Below are positions 36,964 to 43,679 of a DNA stretch of 44,707 nt, piece by piece. Origin of the DNA: a virus; the IMG/VR virus record IMGVR_UViG_3300043410_000599, positions 1 to 44,707 of that record; one strand, 5' to 3'. A model generated the notes under the pieces. That model did no database searches. It had not been told where the DNA came from and saw nothing but the letters and a program-made list of their open reading frames with translations. The first letter of the stretch is position 1, and the number at the start of each line of letters is the position of its first letter. The translations under genes and the position numbers were made by a program.

Positions 36964-37146
36964 TTAGTAAGGTCCTGCTATATACCAAACAAGATAACTA
37001 ATTACTTCCTCTGACCTACCCTGTTTGATCATCTCATCTGGAGACATGCCAAAATGAGTGTTATGACCATATAGCCATTTCCTGATATTTTCATGGTCTA
37101 CAAAGATATTTCGTAATAGTTCATTAATTATCTGTAGATTGTTCAT
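36964..37146 (-). CDS. DUF2384/MbcA-ParS-like C-terminal domain protein, 60 aa
   Basis: WLYGHNTHFGMSPDEMIKQGRSEEVISYLVWYI matches the short repeat of toxin-binding antitoxin tails (NP..GG.SPLELL..G..E.V..YL), read in parts. No RES-type toxin gene is next to it, so a full toxin-antitoxin pair is not claimed. Overlaps the upstream small gene by 23 nt. Confidence 0.6.
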   Translation of the reverse strand: MNNLQIINELLRNIFVDHENIRKWLYGHNTHFGMSPDEMIKQGRSEEVISYLVWYIAGPY

Positions 37147-37228
37147 CCATATCCTTATCCCAAATAATGAGACACTTAGTGCAAGTAATGCCTTTTTCTC
37201 TCATATACCAAGTATGCTTACACGCCAT
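37124..37228 (-). CDS. 34-aa Cys/His peptide
   Basis: ACKHTWYMREKGITCTKC holds C, H and C-x-x-C ligands. Overlaps genes on both sides. Resembles short zinc fingers in actinophages (CKHxW...C..C). Function unknown. Confidence 0.55.
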   Translation of the reverse strand: MACKHTWYMREKGITCTKCLIIWDKDMDEQSTDN

Positions 37229-37556
37229 TAGTTGCTCTCATAAATGTTCTATGCCTATGGCAGTTAGCACAGACTAGTTCACATTTGGCTATTTCTGCAA
37301 TAATTTGTTCCATAGTCTTATCTCTCATACCTGTGCTGCTAAGTGGGAAAGACTTTTCAAACTTAGGCAAATGATCAAAATCGTAAACATATGGTGGATA
37401 TTCAATGCCACAATCTAGGCAGGACTTGCCCTCTTTAAGATCTTGCACATACTGGCGCTTGGCACTTCTACGCAACCTAATGGCTACACGCCTACGCTCT
37501 TTGTTGCGCTGGTGCCAGAGTGCCTTTAAATGTGCAGTCTTTTCTTTTTGATTCAT
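37218..37556 (-). CDS. HNH endonuclease
   Basis: Protein of 112 aa. N-terminal very basic helices (HQRNKERRRVAIRLRRSAKR), then CLDCGIEYPPYVYDFDH and CELVCANCHRHRT, giving a ββα-metal HNH site with two CxxC zinc pairs. May be a homing-type or packaging-associated nuclease. ATG 37556 follows GATAAT by 6 nt, hence leaderless. Confidence 0.88.
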   Translation of the reverse strand: MNQKEKTAHLKALWHQRNKERRRVAIRLRRSAKRQYVQDLKEGKSCLDCGIEYPPYVYDFDHLPKFEKSFPLSSTGMRDKTMEQIIAEIAKCELVCANCHRHRTFMRATNGV

Positions 37557-37562
37557 ATAACC

Positions 37563-37598
37563 ATTATCCCCTATTTGGCAGGGTATGTCAAGTATAAT
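37563..37598. promoter_or_regulatory. overlapping divergent promoters
   Basis: Reverse strand: TTGACA (37586-37591), 17 nt, GATAAT (37563-37568), for HNH. Forward strand: TATAAT at 37593-37598 abuts the reverse -35. Polymerase binding to one should exclude the other. Both genes are leaderless. Confidence 0.65.
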
Positions 37599-37604
37599 AG
37601 ACCT

Positions 37605-37925
37605 ATGAACGAAGCAATCCTATATATCCTATATAGCCCAGTACATAGGGCTGTTAAGATAGGGATCTCAGATATATCAGGTAAGAGGTTTGCAGCCCAT
37701 AAGACCAAGGGATGGCTATTGGTTTCCTATTGGCATTTTTTTGAGCGGGATAAGGCAAGAGCCGTAGAATCCCTAGTAATACAAACACTTAAGAAGAAGC
37801 ATAAACCATTCCTAAGTAAGGAAGATATGCCCCAAGGAGGCTATACGGAGACATTTGATGCATCACGGATATCTAAGAAAGCACTCATTCGTATGGTCAA
37901 TAAGGCTATTAAATCAATCCCATGA
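37605..37925 (+). CDS. GIY-YIG-like (T5orf172/MUG113) protein
   Basis: Protein of 106 aa from ATG 37605; an in-frame extension starts upstream of the promoter and is not used. ILYILYSPVHRAVKIGISDISGKRFAAH corresponds to the first strands and VKIGxS motif of T5orf172-type GIY-YIG proteins (read in parts); HFFERDKARAVESLVIQTL carries the conserved Glu region. Likely DNA-binding or nuclease. Second rightward island in a leftward region. Confidence 0.65.
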   Translation: MNEAILYILYSPVHRAVKIGISDISGKRFAAHKTKGWLLVSYWHFFERDKARAVESLVIQTLKKKHKPFLSKEDMPQGGYTETFDASRISKKALIRMVNKAIKSIP

Positions 37926-38030
37926 GGACTCTTTATCCCCCTGGCATTTTGGACATTGTTTGGTTATTTCTTTAGTTCCATATGGCATTTCAAACATATA
38001 TCCACAATTAAAACATAGTACTTTAGGCAT
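37914..38030 (-). CDS. 38-aa zinc-ribbon protein, leaderless
   Basis: LCFNCGYMF and QCPKCQGDK give two CxxC pairs. ATG 38030 lies 6 nt after TATACT (38037-38042), with TTGTTA 17 nt further up. Convergent 12-nt overlap with the GIY-YIG gene. Function unknown. Confidence 0.65.
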   Translation of the reverse strand: MPKVLCFNCGYMFEMPYGTKEITKQCPKCQGDKESSWD

Positions 38031-38036
38031 ATCTAT

Positions 38037-38065
38037 AGTATAGCAGAGTTACGGTTTGATAACAA
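38037..38065 (-). promoter_or_regulatory. promoter TTGTTA-N17-TATACT
   Basis: Reverse strand -10 at 38037-38042, -35 at 38060-38065. Drives the leaderless 38-aa gene. Confidence 0.65.
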
Positions 38066-38129
38066 ATACTAGATAGGCACATGTGAATAGGCTGATCAAG
38101 TAGATTATAAGTCCAAAATGTTGTTTCAT
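38049..38129 (-). CDS. 26-aa membrane peptide
   Basis: MKQHFGLIIYLISLFTCAYL: a single hydrophobic helix, basic start, ending in VIKP. A TAAAAT box lies 6 nt before the ATG. It overlaps the promoter of the next gene. Coding status uncertain. Confidence 0.4.
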   Translation of the reverse strand: MKQHFGLIIYLISLFTCAYLVFVIKP

Positions 38130-38717
38130 GTGTCTATTTTATACCCCTATTTTCAGAGAGATTGTACCCCTATATTCAGAGTTATCCACAGGCTAGGGTA
38201 CCATTTCTGCAGTCTATATGGTACCATTTCTACATAGTTATCCACAGGTTTATCCACAGATAAATGTTACTGTTTATTTTATTAGATAGGGTAGAAGTGG
38301 AGGATAATGGAGGGAAGTGGTTTATAGAGCATTTTCATGAAGGGGCGTCGTAATGCCAAACCCCCTACCACATATCCAAACAATTGTCAAACCTTCTTTT
38401 CCACATATCCAAACATGGCATTATATACCAAACATTGGTGTTTGTCAACTTTGATTTGACACAAATCTTTATGACAAATTTGCTCCAAATTATCGACATT
38501 TGTTTGATAAATAAATAATTCTTTAAATAAATAAAAAGAAATAAATAAAAAACAAATTGTTTTATATTATTGTTTTATATCAGATAAAAAGGTTTGTATA
38601 TGTACTATAGGGGATCAGAGATACTTTGTTTGATATCCCCTGGGATTTTTGGGCCCCTTCGTAAAGGGCGGGATTATACCAGGCACCACTGACAAATGAA
38701 AAGTTCGGGGAAAATTT
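38130..38717. other. non-coding AT-rich region, candidate replication origin
   Basis: About 590 bases without a convincing gene. Contents in order: twin CCCCTAT-TTCAGAG repeats (38145-38181), three perfect TTATCCACA DnaA boxes (38182-38190, 38238-38246, 38250-38258), twin GGTACCATTTCT repeats, many TTTGTCAA/TTTGTTTGATA words (38370-38640), a strongly AT-rich stretch with AAATAAATA runs (38505-38590), and the first copy of a 26-bp repeat. This is the composition of a bacterial-type origin. No initiator gene is adjacent. Confidence 0.65.
38182..38258 (+). repeat. three DnaA boxes (TTATCCACA)
   Basis: Perfect 9-mers begin at 38182, 38238 and 38250, all in one direction; the last two are 12 bp apart. 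One further copy is at 42403-42411. Three exact matches within 80 bp are far above chance. Confidence 0.75.
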
Positions 38718-38915
38718 TTAGTCCTTCGTAATGTCGTTTACAGTTTGATCATCGGACGTTTTTGGGCGGGGAGGAAAGAAAGCCTTAAGTGTAAACACAC
38801 TATATAACATACCACATATAGCACCCATGTCTTGAGTAAACTGATCATAGTCATTAGGCGCATCGTGTCGATGCGAAGATTGTTTGTACAACTTAGCGAA
38901 ATGATCCCTACTCAT
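38718..38915 (-). CDS. hypothetical protein, 65 aa, leaderless
   Basis: ATG 38915 is 6 nt after TATAAT (38922-38927). His/Asp-rich N-terminus (SRDHFAKLYKQSSHRHDAPND) and FPPRPKTSDDQTVND end. Lies between iteron copies 1 and 2, so it could be an origin-linked or regulatory protein. No family recognised. Confidence 0.62.
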   Translation of the reverse strand: MSRDHFAKLYKQSSHRHDAPNDYDQFTQDMGAICGMLYSVFTLKAFFPPRPKTSDDQTVNDITKD

Positions 38916-38921
38916 ACCCTG

Positions 38922-38927
38922 ATTATA
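38922..38927 (-). promoter_or_regulatory. -10 box TATAAT, leaderless start
   Basis: Reverse-strand TATAAT 6 nt before ATG 38915. Partly back to back with the forward promoter at 38945. Confidence 0.6.
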
Positions 38928-38944
38928 TCATCCAAACATTATAT

Positions 38945-38973
38945 TTGACAAACAAGGTTTGATATGGTATAAG
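38945..38973 (+). promoter_or_regulatory. orphan forward promoter TTGACA-N17-TATAAG
   Basis: TTGACA at 38945-38950, spacer ending in TGG, TATAAG at 38968-38973. No rightward gene follows, so it may produce a non-coding RNA or an origin transcript. Confidence 0.6.
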
Positions 38974-38977
38974 GTTT

Positions 38978-39125
38978 AGGGAAAAATATTTGATCTTCGT
39001 AATATGGGGAAAATAAATGTTTGTTCGTAATGGGGTTTGTAGAAAATAATGGTTTGGGTGGTTTGTCCGATATGTCCGATTTGACGTACCCACCCCCAGG
39101 CTTTTGTCAAGCCCAGGGGATCGAG
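38978..39125 (+). ncRNA. candidate short transcript ending in a strong hairpin
   Basis: From the orphan promoter, the RNA would contain two iteron copies, a doubled TCCGAT word (39068-39080) and a hairpin with GGCTT-TTGTC-AAGCC flanked by CCCC/GGGG (39094-39120). No coding frame on this strand fits. The hairpin lacks a U-tract. Speculative. Confidence 0.35.
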
Positions 39126-39130
39126 GAGAA

Positions 39131-39436
39131 CTACTCTTCGTCTGGAGCGTTTTGCTTCTTGTTGTGTGCAAACAAAAGGATAGCACCTAAAGTTTTATCA
39201 GGCAACACTTCATCAATCTCTTGCTCTGTTACTTCTACTAACTCAGCGAACATTTTGAAGGTTTCTTCTACCATACCCTCGCCAACTGGTGTGAGTTCTT
39301 TAATCATGCCTTCTGCTACCATGTATGCCATTGGGCAGCCGAGGTCGTTGTATTCCATGAATGCCGAGAAATCTTCATCGTTACGGAACTCAATCCACAA
39401 CTGCCCAATCACTCCAGCCTTATCTGCAAAATCCAT
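39131..39436 (-). CDS. hypothetical acidic protein, 101 aa
   Basis: Helical: QLWIEFRNDEDFSAFMEYNDLGCPMAYM then AELVEVTEQEIDEVL. I recall similar proteins in large actinophages but no function. It is the last gene of a leftward unit and runs toward the origin region. Confidence 0.72.
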   Translation of the reverse strand: MDFADKAGVIGQLWIEFRNDEDFSAFMEYNDLGCPMAYMVAEGMIKELTPVGEGMVEETFKMFAELVEVTEQEIDEVLPDKTLGAILLFAHNKKQNAPDEE

Positions 39437-39439
39437 TTC

Positions 39440-39658
39440 TTAACCTTTCATCTCACTCATTAGTTTATCATACTCTTCCTGTGCAGTCAAGGCTAAAACA
39501 TCAAACCTCCGAAACACAATAACTGGCATATTTCTAACCAAATAATATCCGACTCGTTCTAAGTCAATAGAAAAATCTTCGGTTAGGAGTTTGGCTAGTT
39601 GCTCTGCTTTTTTAGATTCTTTTGTATGTACTGCATTTGTTCTTATTCGTCTAGTCAT
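39440..39658 (-). CDS. hypothetical protein, 72 aa
   Basis: ATG 39658 chosen for the GGAAGGAG ribosome site. Basic N-terminus (MTRRIRTNAVHTKESKKAEQL) and FSIDLERVGYYLVRNMPVIVF strand pair. Function unknown. Confidence 0.7.
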   Translation of the reverse strand: MTRRIRTNAVHTKESKKAEQLAKLLTEDFSIDLERVGYYLVRNMPVIVFRRFDVLALTAQEEYDKLMSEMKG

Positions 39659-39694
39659 GATACTCCTTCCTTCTCCATTGTACCGCAAAAGTTA

Positions 39695-39725
39695 GGGGGA
39701 GGCAAACCCCACGCCTGCCTCCCCA
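39695..39725 (-). terminator. strong hairpin downstream of leftward operon
   Basis: GGGGAGGCA/TGCCTCCCC, 9 bp, loop 11 nt, followed on the reverse strand by CTAACTTTTG. A terminator with a weak U-tract, between the genes at 39764 and 39658. Confidence 0.55.
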
Positions 39726-39763
39726 CTGCCACCCTAGACCCCTCTTAGGTGGCGTATGGCCTG

Positions 39764-40108
39764 CTATGCAGGAACTCTACCATATGCATTAATGAATGCC
39801 TCAAAATCTACAGGCACATTATCAGTAATAGTTTTATTAACAAAGTCAACAACTACGGTCTGCTCACCTAGGTCAAAGTTGTTGCCAGAAACAGCATATA
39901 TACCAAAGCCTGTCTGGTCCAGAATATTATCTTGAATAAGATAACTAATCATCATACGTACTCCATACGATGAATCCATCCAGCGTGGCTTAGAATGCTC
40001 CAGGGCTGCAGCAATGTCATGTTCCCAATCTGTCTGGCCCCAGTGACTGTAAAGGACCACGGAAGAGTCAGTGCCGTCCTTGAATACAAAATTGATTCTT
40101 GCTCCCAT
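39764..40108 (-). CDS. conserved hypothetical phage protein, 114 aa
   Basis: GARINFVFKDGTDSSVVLYSHWG, RWMDSSYGVRMMISYLI and a beta-rich end (TVVVDFVNKTIT). The N-terminal pattern recurs in actinophage hypotheticals from memory. TAATG overlap with the upstream gene. Function unknown. Confidence 0.75.
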   Translation of the reverse strand: MGARINFVFKDGTDSSVVLYSHWGQTDWEHDIAAALEHSKPRWMDSSYGVRMMISYLIQDNILDQTGFGIYAVSGNNFDLGEQTVVVDFVNKTITDNVPVDFEAFINAYGRVPA

Positions 40109-40260
40109 TACTCTTCATCCAATCTCTCTAGTGCTACGATACTAATGTCATATAAGATTTCTCGATATACATCGTCCATCTCTTCAGTGTCAGTGATGGC
40201 CTCAAAATTCATGTACTGGCCAGTGGGCTCGTGTATTACTTCAATTGACCATTTTGCCAT
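40108..40260 (-). CDS. 50-aa acidic protein
   Basis: Start overlaps the upstream stop by 1 nt and its stop overlaps the next start (TAATG), so three genes are coupled. AITDTEEMDDVYREILYDIS is acidic and helical. Not recognised. Confidence 0.65.
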   Translation of the reverse strand: MAKWSIEVIHEPTGQYMNFEAITDTEEMDDVYREILYDISIVALERLDEE

Positions 40261-40781
40261 TAGAGTTTAAACACTCGCTCTCCACCAATACTGTGAAACA
40301 CAGTTTCTTCTTCATCTTCATCAACTTCAATTTCTACATTGTCTTGCATGGGATTCTCCAATCCAACTAGGGTCATTTCTTCAAGTGTAGCACATTGTGG
40401 ACATTTTTCCAAATCGTGGTCTTGGAAAGAATCTCTAATAATATTATCAGGGTCTTCCATTTCTGAATCACAGCCCTCGCAGAAATACCACGGGACAGAA
40501 ACTAAAATCTGAATGGTAGTATCAGCGGGACAGGGAACCTCAGTAATAAAATAACCAATCCTATTAATGAAATGCCAACCATTCCAGATATAAGAACCGC
40601 CATCATCACCATCACCATATGTCCAGATATGTGCAGGGTCTGCCTTCTTGACAAACTCTACCTCTGCTCCATAGGTCTCAAACATCAAACCATCGAATGA
40701 AGCATTTGTATCTATATTATTAGGGATTGGCTTGTAGGTCTCAACAAAGTCCTCAAACTCCATCTCAATAAACTTATCCAC
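40260..40781 (-). CDS. hypothetical protein with CxxC pairs, 173 aa
   Basis: GTG start at 40781 is supported by an AGAAAGAGACCCC leader similar to other leaders here; ATG 40763 is the alternative. ADPAHIWTYGDGDDGGSYIWNG is a characteristic N-terminal core (read in parts); WYFCEGCDSE and KCPQCATLEE form a zinc site. Acidic C-terminus (EIEVDEDEEE). Function unknown. Confidence 0.72.
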   Translation of the reverse strand: MDKFIEMEFEDFVETYKPIPNNIDTNASFDGLMFETYGAEVEFVKKADPAHIWTYGDGDDGGSYIWNGWHFINRIGYFITEVPCPADTTIQILVSVPWYFCEGCDSEMEDPDNIIRDSFQDHDLEKCPQCATLEEMTLVGLENPMQDNVEIEVDEDEEETVFHSIGGERVFKL

Positions 40782-40811
40782 TGGGGTCTCTTTCTACTAG
40801 GGTATATTATA

Positions 40812-40840
40812 AGTATAGTGGTTTGATATTAATCTGTCAA
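40812..40840 (-). promoter_or_regulatory. promoter TTGACA-N17-TATACT
   Basis: Reverse strand -35 at 40835-40840, -10 at 40812-40817, overlapping the 3' end of the upstream 52-aa gene. Leader of about 25 nt with AGAAAGAG. Confidence 0.88.
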
Positions 40841-40987
40841 CTTCATTCGGACAATATCATAGGCATCAATAGCCCCTGCTGTGTAATCAGACATGGAGTC
40901 TTCGTTCTCCTGGATATACTCATCACGCAGTAGGGTTAGTTCTTCAATACGCCCCTTGACAAATGCTAGTAGATCGGTTTGGTTCAT
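40829..40987 (-). CDS. 52-aa acidic helical protein
   Basis: LLAFVKGRIEELTLLRDEYI is an amphipathic helix; the rest is acidic. ATGA overlap with the upstream gene. Its end carries the next promoter's -35. Not recognised. Confidence 0.65.
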   Translation of the reverse strand: MNQTDLLAFVKGRIEELTLLRDEYIQENEDSMSDYTAGAIDAYDIVRMKLTD

Positions 40988-41220
40988 GCTAGGCTCTCCT
41001 CGTACTCGTATGGGTCAAACTCAACCTCAGTTGTATAGTGGTCATTAAAGACAAGCATATAAGCCGCTTCCAGCCCCATAGCGTAGCCTTCAGCCTCTTT
41101 GCGTTCAAAGCCATCCATTGCATCATCATAGCCTGATTCAATCTCAGCCTTGTGAATCTCTACATATTCCTGCCATGCCTTATCAATGGCACTGCGTAGC
41201 ATTTCTTGTGGGGTCATCAT
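40984..41220 (-). CDS. hypothetical acidic protein, 78 aa
   Basis: Helical and acidic: SAIDKAWQEYVEIHKAEIESG, GFERKEAEGYAMGLEAAYM, ending DPYEYEESLA. GGAGA precedes the ATG. Function unknown. Confidence 0.7.
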   Translation of the reverse strand: MMTPQEMLRSAIDKAWQEYVEIHKAEIESGYDDAMDGFERKEAEGYAMGLEAAYMLVFNDHYTTEVEFDPYEYEESLA

Positions 41221-41226
41221 ATCTCC

Positions 41227-41754
41227 TTAGAAGTGAAAATCAATCGGTACTAAAAATTGTATCAGACCACCCTCTTGCTTGTCAAGGCGCTCTTGAATGT
41301 ATCCCATGTGGGCTGTGTATTCAACCATATCATAGAAGTATGAGTCATATGTGTAATGGTCTGATAATAGTTCTCCTGCTTTTCTAATATAGTATGAGTT
41401 CATGTTAAATCTTTGCTCATCAGCAGGTGTTCCACTATTTGAGATATAGTCAACCATGTCGCTTGTGAACCTATCTAGGTTAATCTTAGTAAGATAAGTA
41501 TTCATCTCACCAATACGGTTGTCCTTGCACAGTTGCAGTCTTTGCATAAACAGTTCTGGCTCATCCTTGTAAGACACAATCATGTCATGTGAGTTCTCAT
41601 ACTGTGAGTCAGACCAGCGACCACCACCTACTACATGCCAGTCAGACCATTCAACAAACTGATATCCTTCATCATTAATAAGACGATTAACAACTTGGTG
41701 AAAAGCGTCTTCTTTGTCCTCGGCTTGAACAGCCCACCAATGTAATGTATGCAT
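41227..41754 (-). CDS. hypothetical protein, 175 aa
   Basis: Starts MHTLHWWAVQAEDKEDAFHQV; GRWSDSQYENSHDMIVSY and many aromatic residues follow. VQAEDKEDAF-type motifs occur in phage proteins as a short recognition domain, shared with the next upstream gene's VEAENAQEAEE. TAATG junction. Function unknown. Confidence 0.7.
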   Translation of the reverse strand: MHTLHWWAVQAEDKEDAFHQVVNRLINDEGYQFVEWSDWHVVGGGRWSDSQYENSHDMIVSYKDEPELFMQRLQLCKDNRIGEMNTYLTKINLDRFTSDMVDYISNSGTPADEQRFNMNSYYIRKAGELLSDHYTYDSYFYDMVEYTAHMGYIQERLDKQEGGLIQFLVPIDFHF

Positions 41755-41948
41755 TAGTCTTCTGTCTCCCCGTCTTCGTCCTCATCTTCTTCAACCTCTT
41801 CTGGTTGCTCATCTACATCAATAGAATAAACCTCACCTGAGAAAGCATAGTCCTCATAGTGCCAGCCTAGTTCTTCTGCTTCTTGTGCGTTCTCTGCTTC
41901 TACCTCGTAGTTATACTCTACGATTACTTTAATGTCATATGTTGGCAT
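41754..41948 (-). CDS. 64-aa acidic protein
   Basis: IKVIVEYNYEVEAENAQEAEELG is a small beta-alpha domain; the tail is Glu/Asp-rich (EEVEEDEDEDGETED). RBS AAGGAGA. First gene of a leftward unit with its own promoter. Similar small domains occur in actinophages. Confidence 0.72.
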   Translation of the reverse strand: MPTYDIKVIVEYNYEVEAENAQEAEELGWHYEDYAFSGEVYSIDVDEQPEEVEEDEDEDGETED

Positions 41949-41975
41949 TAGGGTCTCCTTCTTAATGTGTATATA

Positions 41976-42191
41976 TTAATTATAGGGGTTGGTGTTGATT
42001 TTTACAACTTGTGGGAGTGTGAGGTTCGTCACATCGTCTTTAGTTACCGTGGCATCTTCCCACCCCAAAAGGATCAGTTCTTCGGGGTATTCGCAGACAC
42101 ACTTTGGAGCCTTCTTAAAGTCTTTAGTGGTCACTTCAAAAAGGGTATCGCAATAGGTACATAAAAGATTATACTTAGTCCAAGTAGTCAT
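41976..42191 (-). CDS. zinc-ribbon protein, 71 aa
   Basis: ATG 42191 follows GGGGGGAA and the upstream stop (TAATG). LLCTYCDTLFEV and CVCEYPEE supply the cysteines. Its end overlaps the promoter at 41979. Function unknown. Confidence 0.7.
   Translation of the reverse strand: MTTWTKYNLLCTYCDTLFEVTTKDFKKAPKCVCEYPEELILLGWEDATVTKDDVTNLTLPQVVKINTNPYN
41979..42007 (-). promoter_or_regulatory. promoter TTGTAA-N17-TATAAT
   Basis: Reverse strand -35 at 42002-42007, -10 at 41979-41984. Gives the 41948 gene a 30-nt leader. Confidence 0.78.
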
Positions 42192-42355
42192 TATTCCCCC
42201 CAATACTTTAAGATAGTAGCCATAGTAGTATGGATATTACAATCACAGTCTCCACCGTTCATGTTTTCCATGAATTCAATATGCGATAGGTTATCCTCGT
42301 AGATTTCTTGTACGAGTTCTGATATGGTGTATGGTTTATAGGTTGTTTGGGTCAT
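42191..42355 (-). CDS. 54-aa protein, leaderless
   Basis: ATG 42355 lies 6 nt after TACACT. YTISELVQEIYEDNLSHIEF helix then GGDCDCNIHTTMATIL with a Cys/His pair. Function unknown. Confidence 0.65.
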   Translation of the reverse strand: MTQTTYKPYTISELVQEIYEDNLSHIEFMENMNGGDCDCNIHTTMATILKYWGE

Positions 42356-42361
42356 AGATTA

Positions 42362-42390
42362 AGTGTAGCAAATTCCAGGAAAAATATCAA
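42362..42390 (-). promoter_or_regulatory. promoter TTGATA-N17-TACACT
   Basis: Reverse strand -35 at 42385-42390, -10 at 42362-42367. A DnaA box (42403-42411) sits 12 bp upstream and could influence it. Confidence 0.72.
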
Positions 42391-42485
42391 GTCTTCTTAA
42401 AGTTATCCACAGGAAATCTCATGTGATTTAGGTCACAGGCCACGTCCCCGCATTTTTATGCATTGCAGTGCATATTTATTAATTG

Positions 42486-42559
42486 CGATCCGTACGGGAC
42501 TTGAACCCGTGACCTCCACCGTGACAGGGTGGCGAACTAACCAACTATTCTAACGGACC
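42486..42559 (-). tRNA. tRNA-Asp (GTC)
   Basis: Acceptor GGTCCGT/ACGGATC, anticodon stem CCACC/GGTGG with loop CTGTCAC, T-arm ACGGG-TTCAAGT-CCCGT, G73. It lies apart from the main array, with its own extended -10 promoter and a hairpin leader. Confidence 0.95.
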
Positions 42560-42564
42560 TTGCG

Positions 42565-42588
42565 AAGCAGTTTTATATCGTGCTCAGG
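42565..42588 (-). ncRNA. hairpin element copy 3, leader of tRNA-Asp
   Basis: Reverse strand CCTGAGCA, loop CGATATAAAAC, TGCTT (one G-T pair), ending 5 nt before the tRNA. Expected transcription start is at about 42590, so the hairpin would form the very 5' end of the precursor. Confidence 0.55.
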
Positions 42589-42596
42589 ATATTTTA

Positions 42597-42605
42597 ATTA
42601 TACCA
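42597..42605 (-). promoter_or_regulatory. extended -10 promoter for tRNA-Asp
   Basis: Reverse-strand TGG-TATAAT at the 3' end of the DUF932 gene. No clear -35. Confidence 0.65.
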
Positions 42606-43614
42606 GTTGCAACTTGCTTTGTACAACTGTTAGCAAGCGATTCTTCTCTGCGTTAATTGCAGGGTCAAATCCACTTGCACTTGCGAGAATGGATTCATTG
42701 TTTCCACCTCGTGCTGTGCGATACCAGTCAAGGCGCTCTGTAAGTGCATTAAACGCACCCCAGCCTGTGCCAGCAATCATGCCATTGAATTGCCCTGTGT
42801 AGATATCATTGATAGAATCAACTTTATTTTCCCACTTCTTTACCGCACCCTTTGTGTCCTTGTCAGGCTTTGGGTATGCAGCGAGAATAATATCATTAAA
42901 CATTTTAGCATTAACTTCTGTTTCAAAAAGTTGCTTTGCCATGATGTCGAATGAATCCATGTATGCATTAGCAAGACCGAGAGTCTCACGAGCAATTGCG
43001 ACCTTACCGCTAGCGGTTTGAGTGTGACGAATCTTGAATGACTGCTTAACGCCACCCTTTTTCTTTGTGCGACCTAGTGCCATGTTAAGTGTATTAGCAC
43101 ACACAACACGAACGGGAGTAATTGAAGCCTGAATCGCAATAGACCCGTCATGTGATGTGTTAATAAGAAGATAAGTCTTAACCTTATCTGCAACACCGCT
43201 AGGGTCTAGAACTGTCTCACGCTCTAGTGCAAGCGCACCGAATACAACACGACCACCCTTAAGAGAGCCAGCGGTCTCCCAACGACCACCGCCATCGAGA
43301 ATGTTATCAGCAAATGAGAATAAATCTTCATTCTGTAAAGTATGGTAACGCTCACCAACTACACCGAGAATATCTGTTTGAGTATTGTCGGTAGGGTTAG
43401 TGCGAATTACATACTGATATTCTTTATCAGATGTAAGGTGAGCAGGGATAGGCATATCTTCAAGACGAACATTCCAACCATTAAGGTTTGCAGCCTCAAG
43501 CATTTCTGCGGTTGTCTTTTCTTCTGTAAAGACTGTACCGAGACCATGCCATGCAGGTTCACGGAATGAAGCGAATGAAGCCACGCCGTTTTGAGTTTCA
43601 ATTTCATGTGCCAT
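42598..43614 (-). CDS. DUF932 phage/plasmid-like protein
   Basis: Protein of 338 aa from ATG 43614 (AGAGG 8 nt upstream); an in-frame start at 43659 would overlap the promoter. DUF932 signatures: PAWHGLGT near residue 20, LGVVGERYHTLQNEDLF, VKTYLLINTSHDGS, TPVRVVCANTLNMAL and GTGWGAFNALTERLDW. The family is common in phages and plasmids and is probably DNA-linked, but its biochemical role is unknown to me. It has a strong promoter and a leader like that of the 44301 gene. Confidence 0.92.
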   Translation of the reverse strand: MAHEIETQNGVASFASFREPAWHGLGTVFTEEKTTAEMLEAANLNGWNVRLEDMPIPAHLTSDKEYQYVIRTNPTDNTQTDILGVVGERYHTLQNEDLFSFADNILDGGGRWETAGSLKGGRVVFGALALERETVLDPSGVADKVKTYLLINTSHDGSIAIQASITPVRVVCANTLNMALGRTKKKGGVKQSFKIRHTQTASGKVAIARETLGLANAYMDSFDIMAKQLFETEVNAKMFNDIILAAYPKPDKDTKGAVKKWENKVDSINDIYTGQFNGMIAGTGWGAFNALTERLDWYRTARGGNNESILASASGFDPAINAEKNRLLTVVQSKLQLV

Positions 43615-43650
43615 AGGGGATACCTCTTTCATTTTGTTGTTGATAATATA

Positions 43651-43679
43651 AGTATACACACACCCACCGACAAATGCAA
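43651..43679 (-). promoter_or_regulatory. promoter TTGCAT-N17-TATACT
   Basis: Reverse strand -35 at 43674-43679, -10 at 43651-43656. The 36-nt leader ends GAAAGAGGTATCCCCT-ATG, nearly the same as the leader of the gene at 43873-44301. Confidence 0.75.

Larger units (their letters stand above)
38707..39031 (+). repeat. three 26-bp imperfect direct repeats
   Basis: Copies at 38707-38732, 38978-39003 and 39006-39031. Each starts GGGGAAAAT (second copy AGGGAAAAAT), continues with an AT-rich middle and ends TTCGTAAT. A partial TTCGTAA is at 38658. They flank the 65-aa gene and look like iterons. Confidence 0.7.

Noticed and set aside
36964-37146. Toxin-antitoxin pair
   Set aside because: Only the antitoxin-like domain is seen; neighbours are a zinc peptide and a membrane protein, not a toxin.
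38264-38353. 30-aa rightward reading frame beside the DnaA boxes
   Set aside because: No ribosome site or promoter at the expected distance, and it lies in repeat-rich DNA; treated as non-coding.
39021-39443. 140-codon rightward frame after the orphan promoter
   Set aside because: It is antisense to the better supported 39131 gene and lacks a ribosome site.
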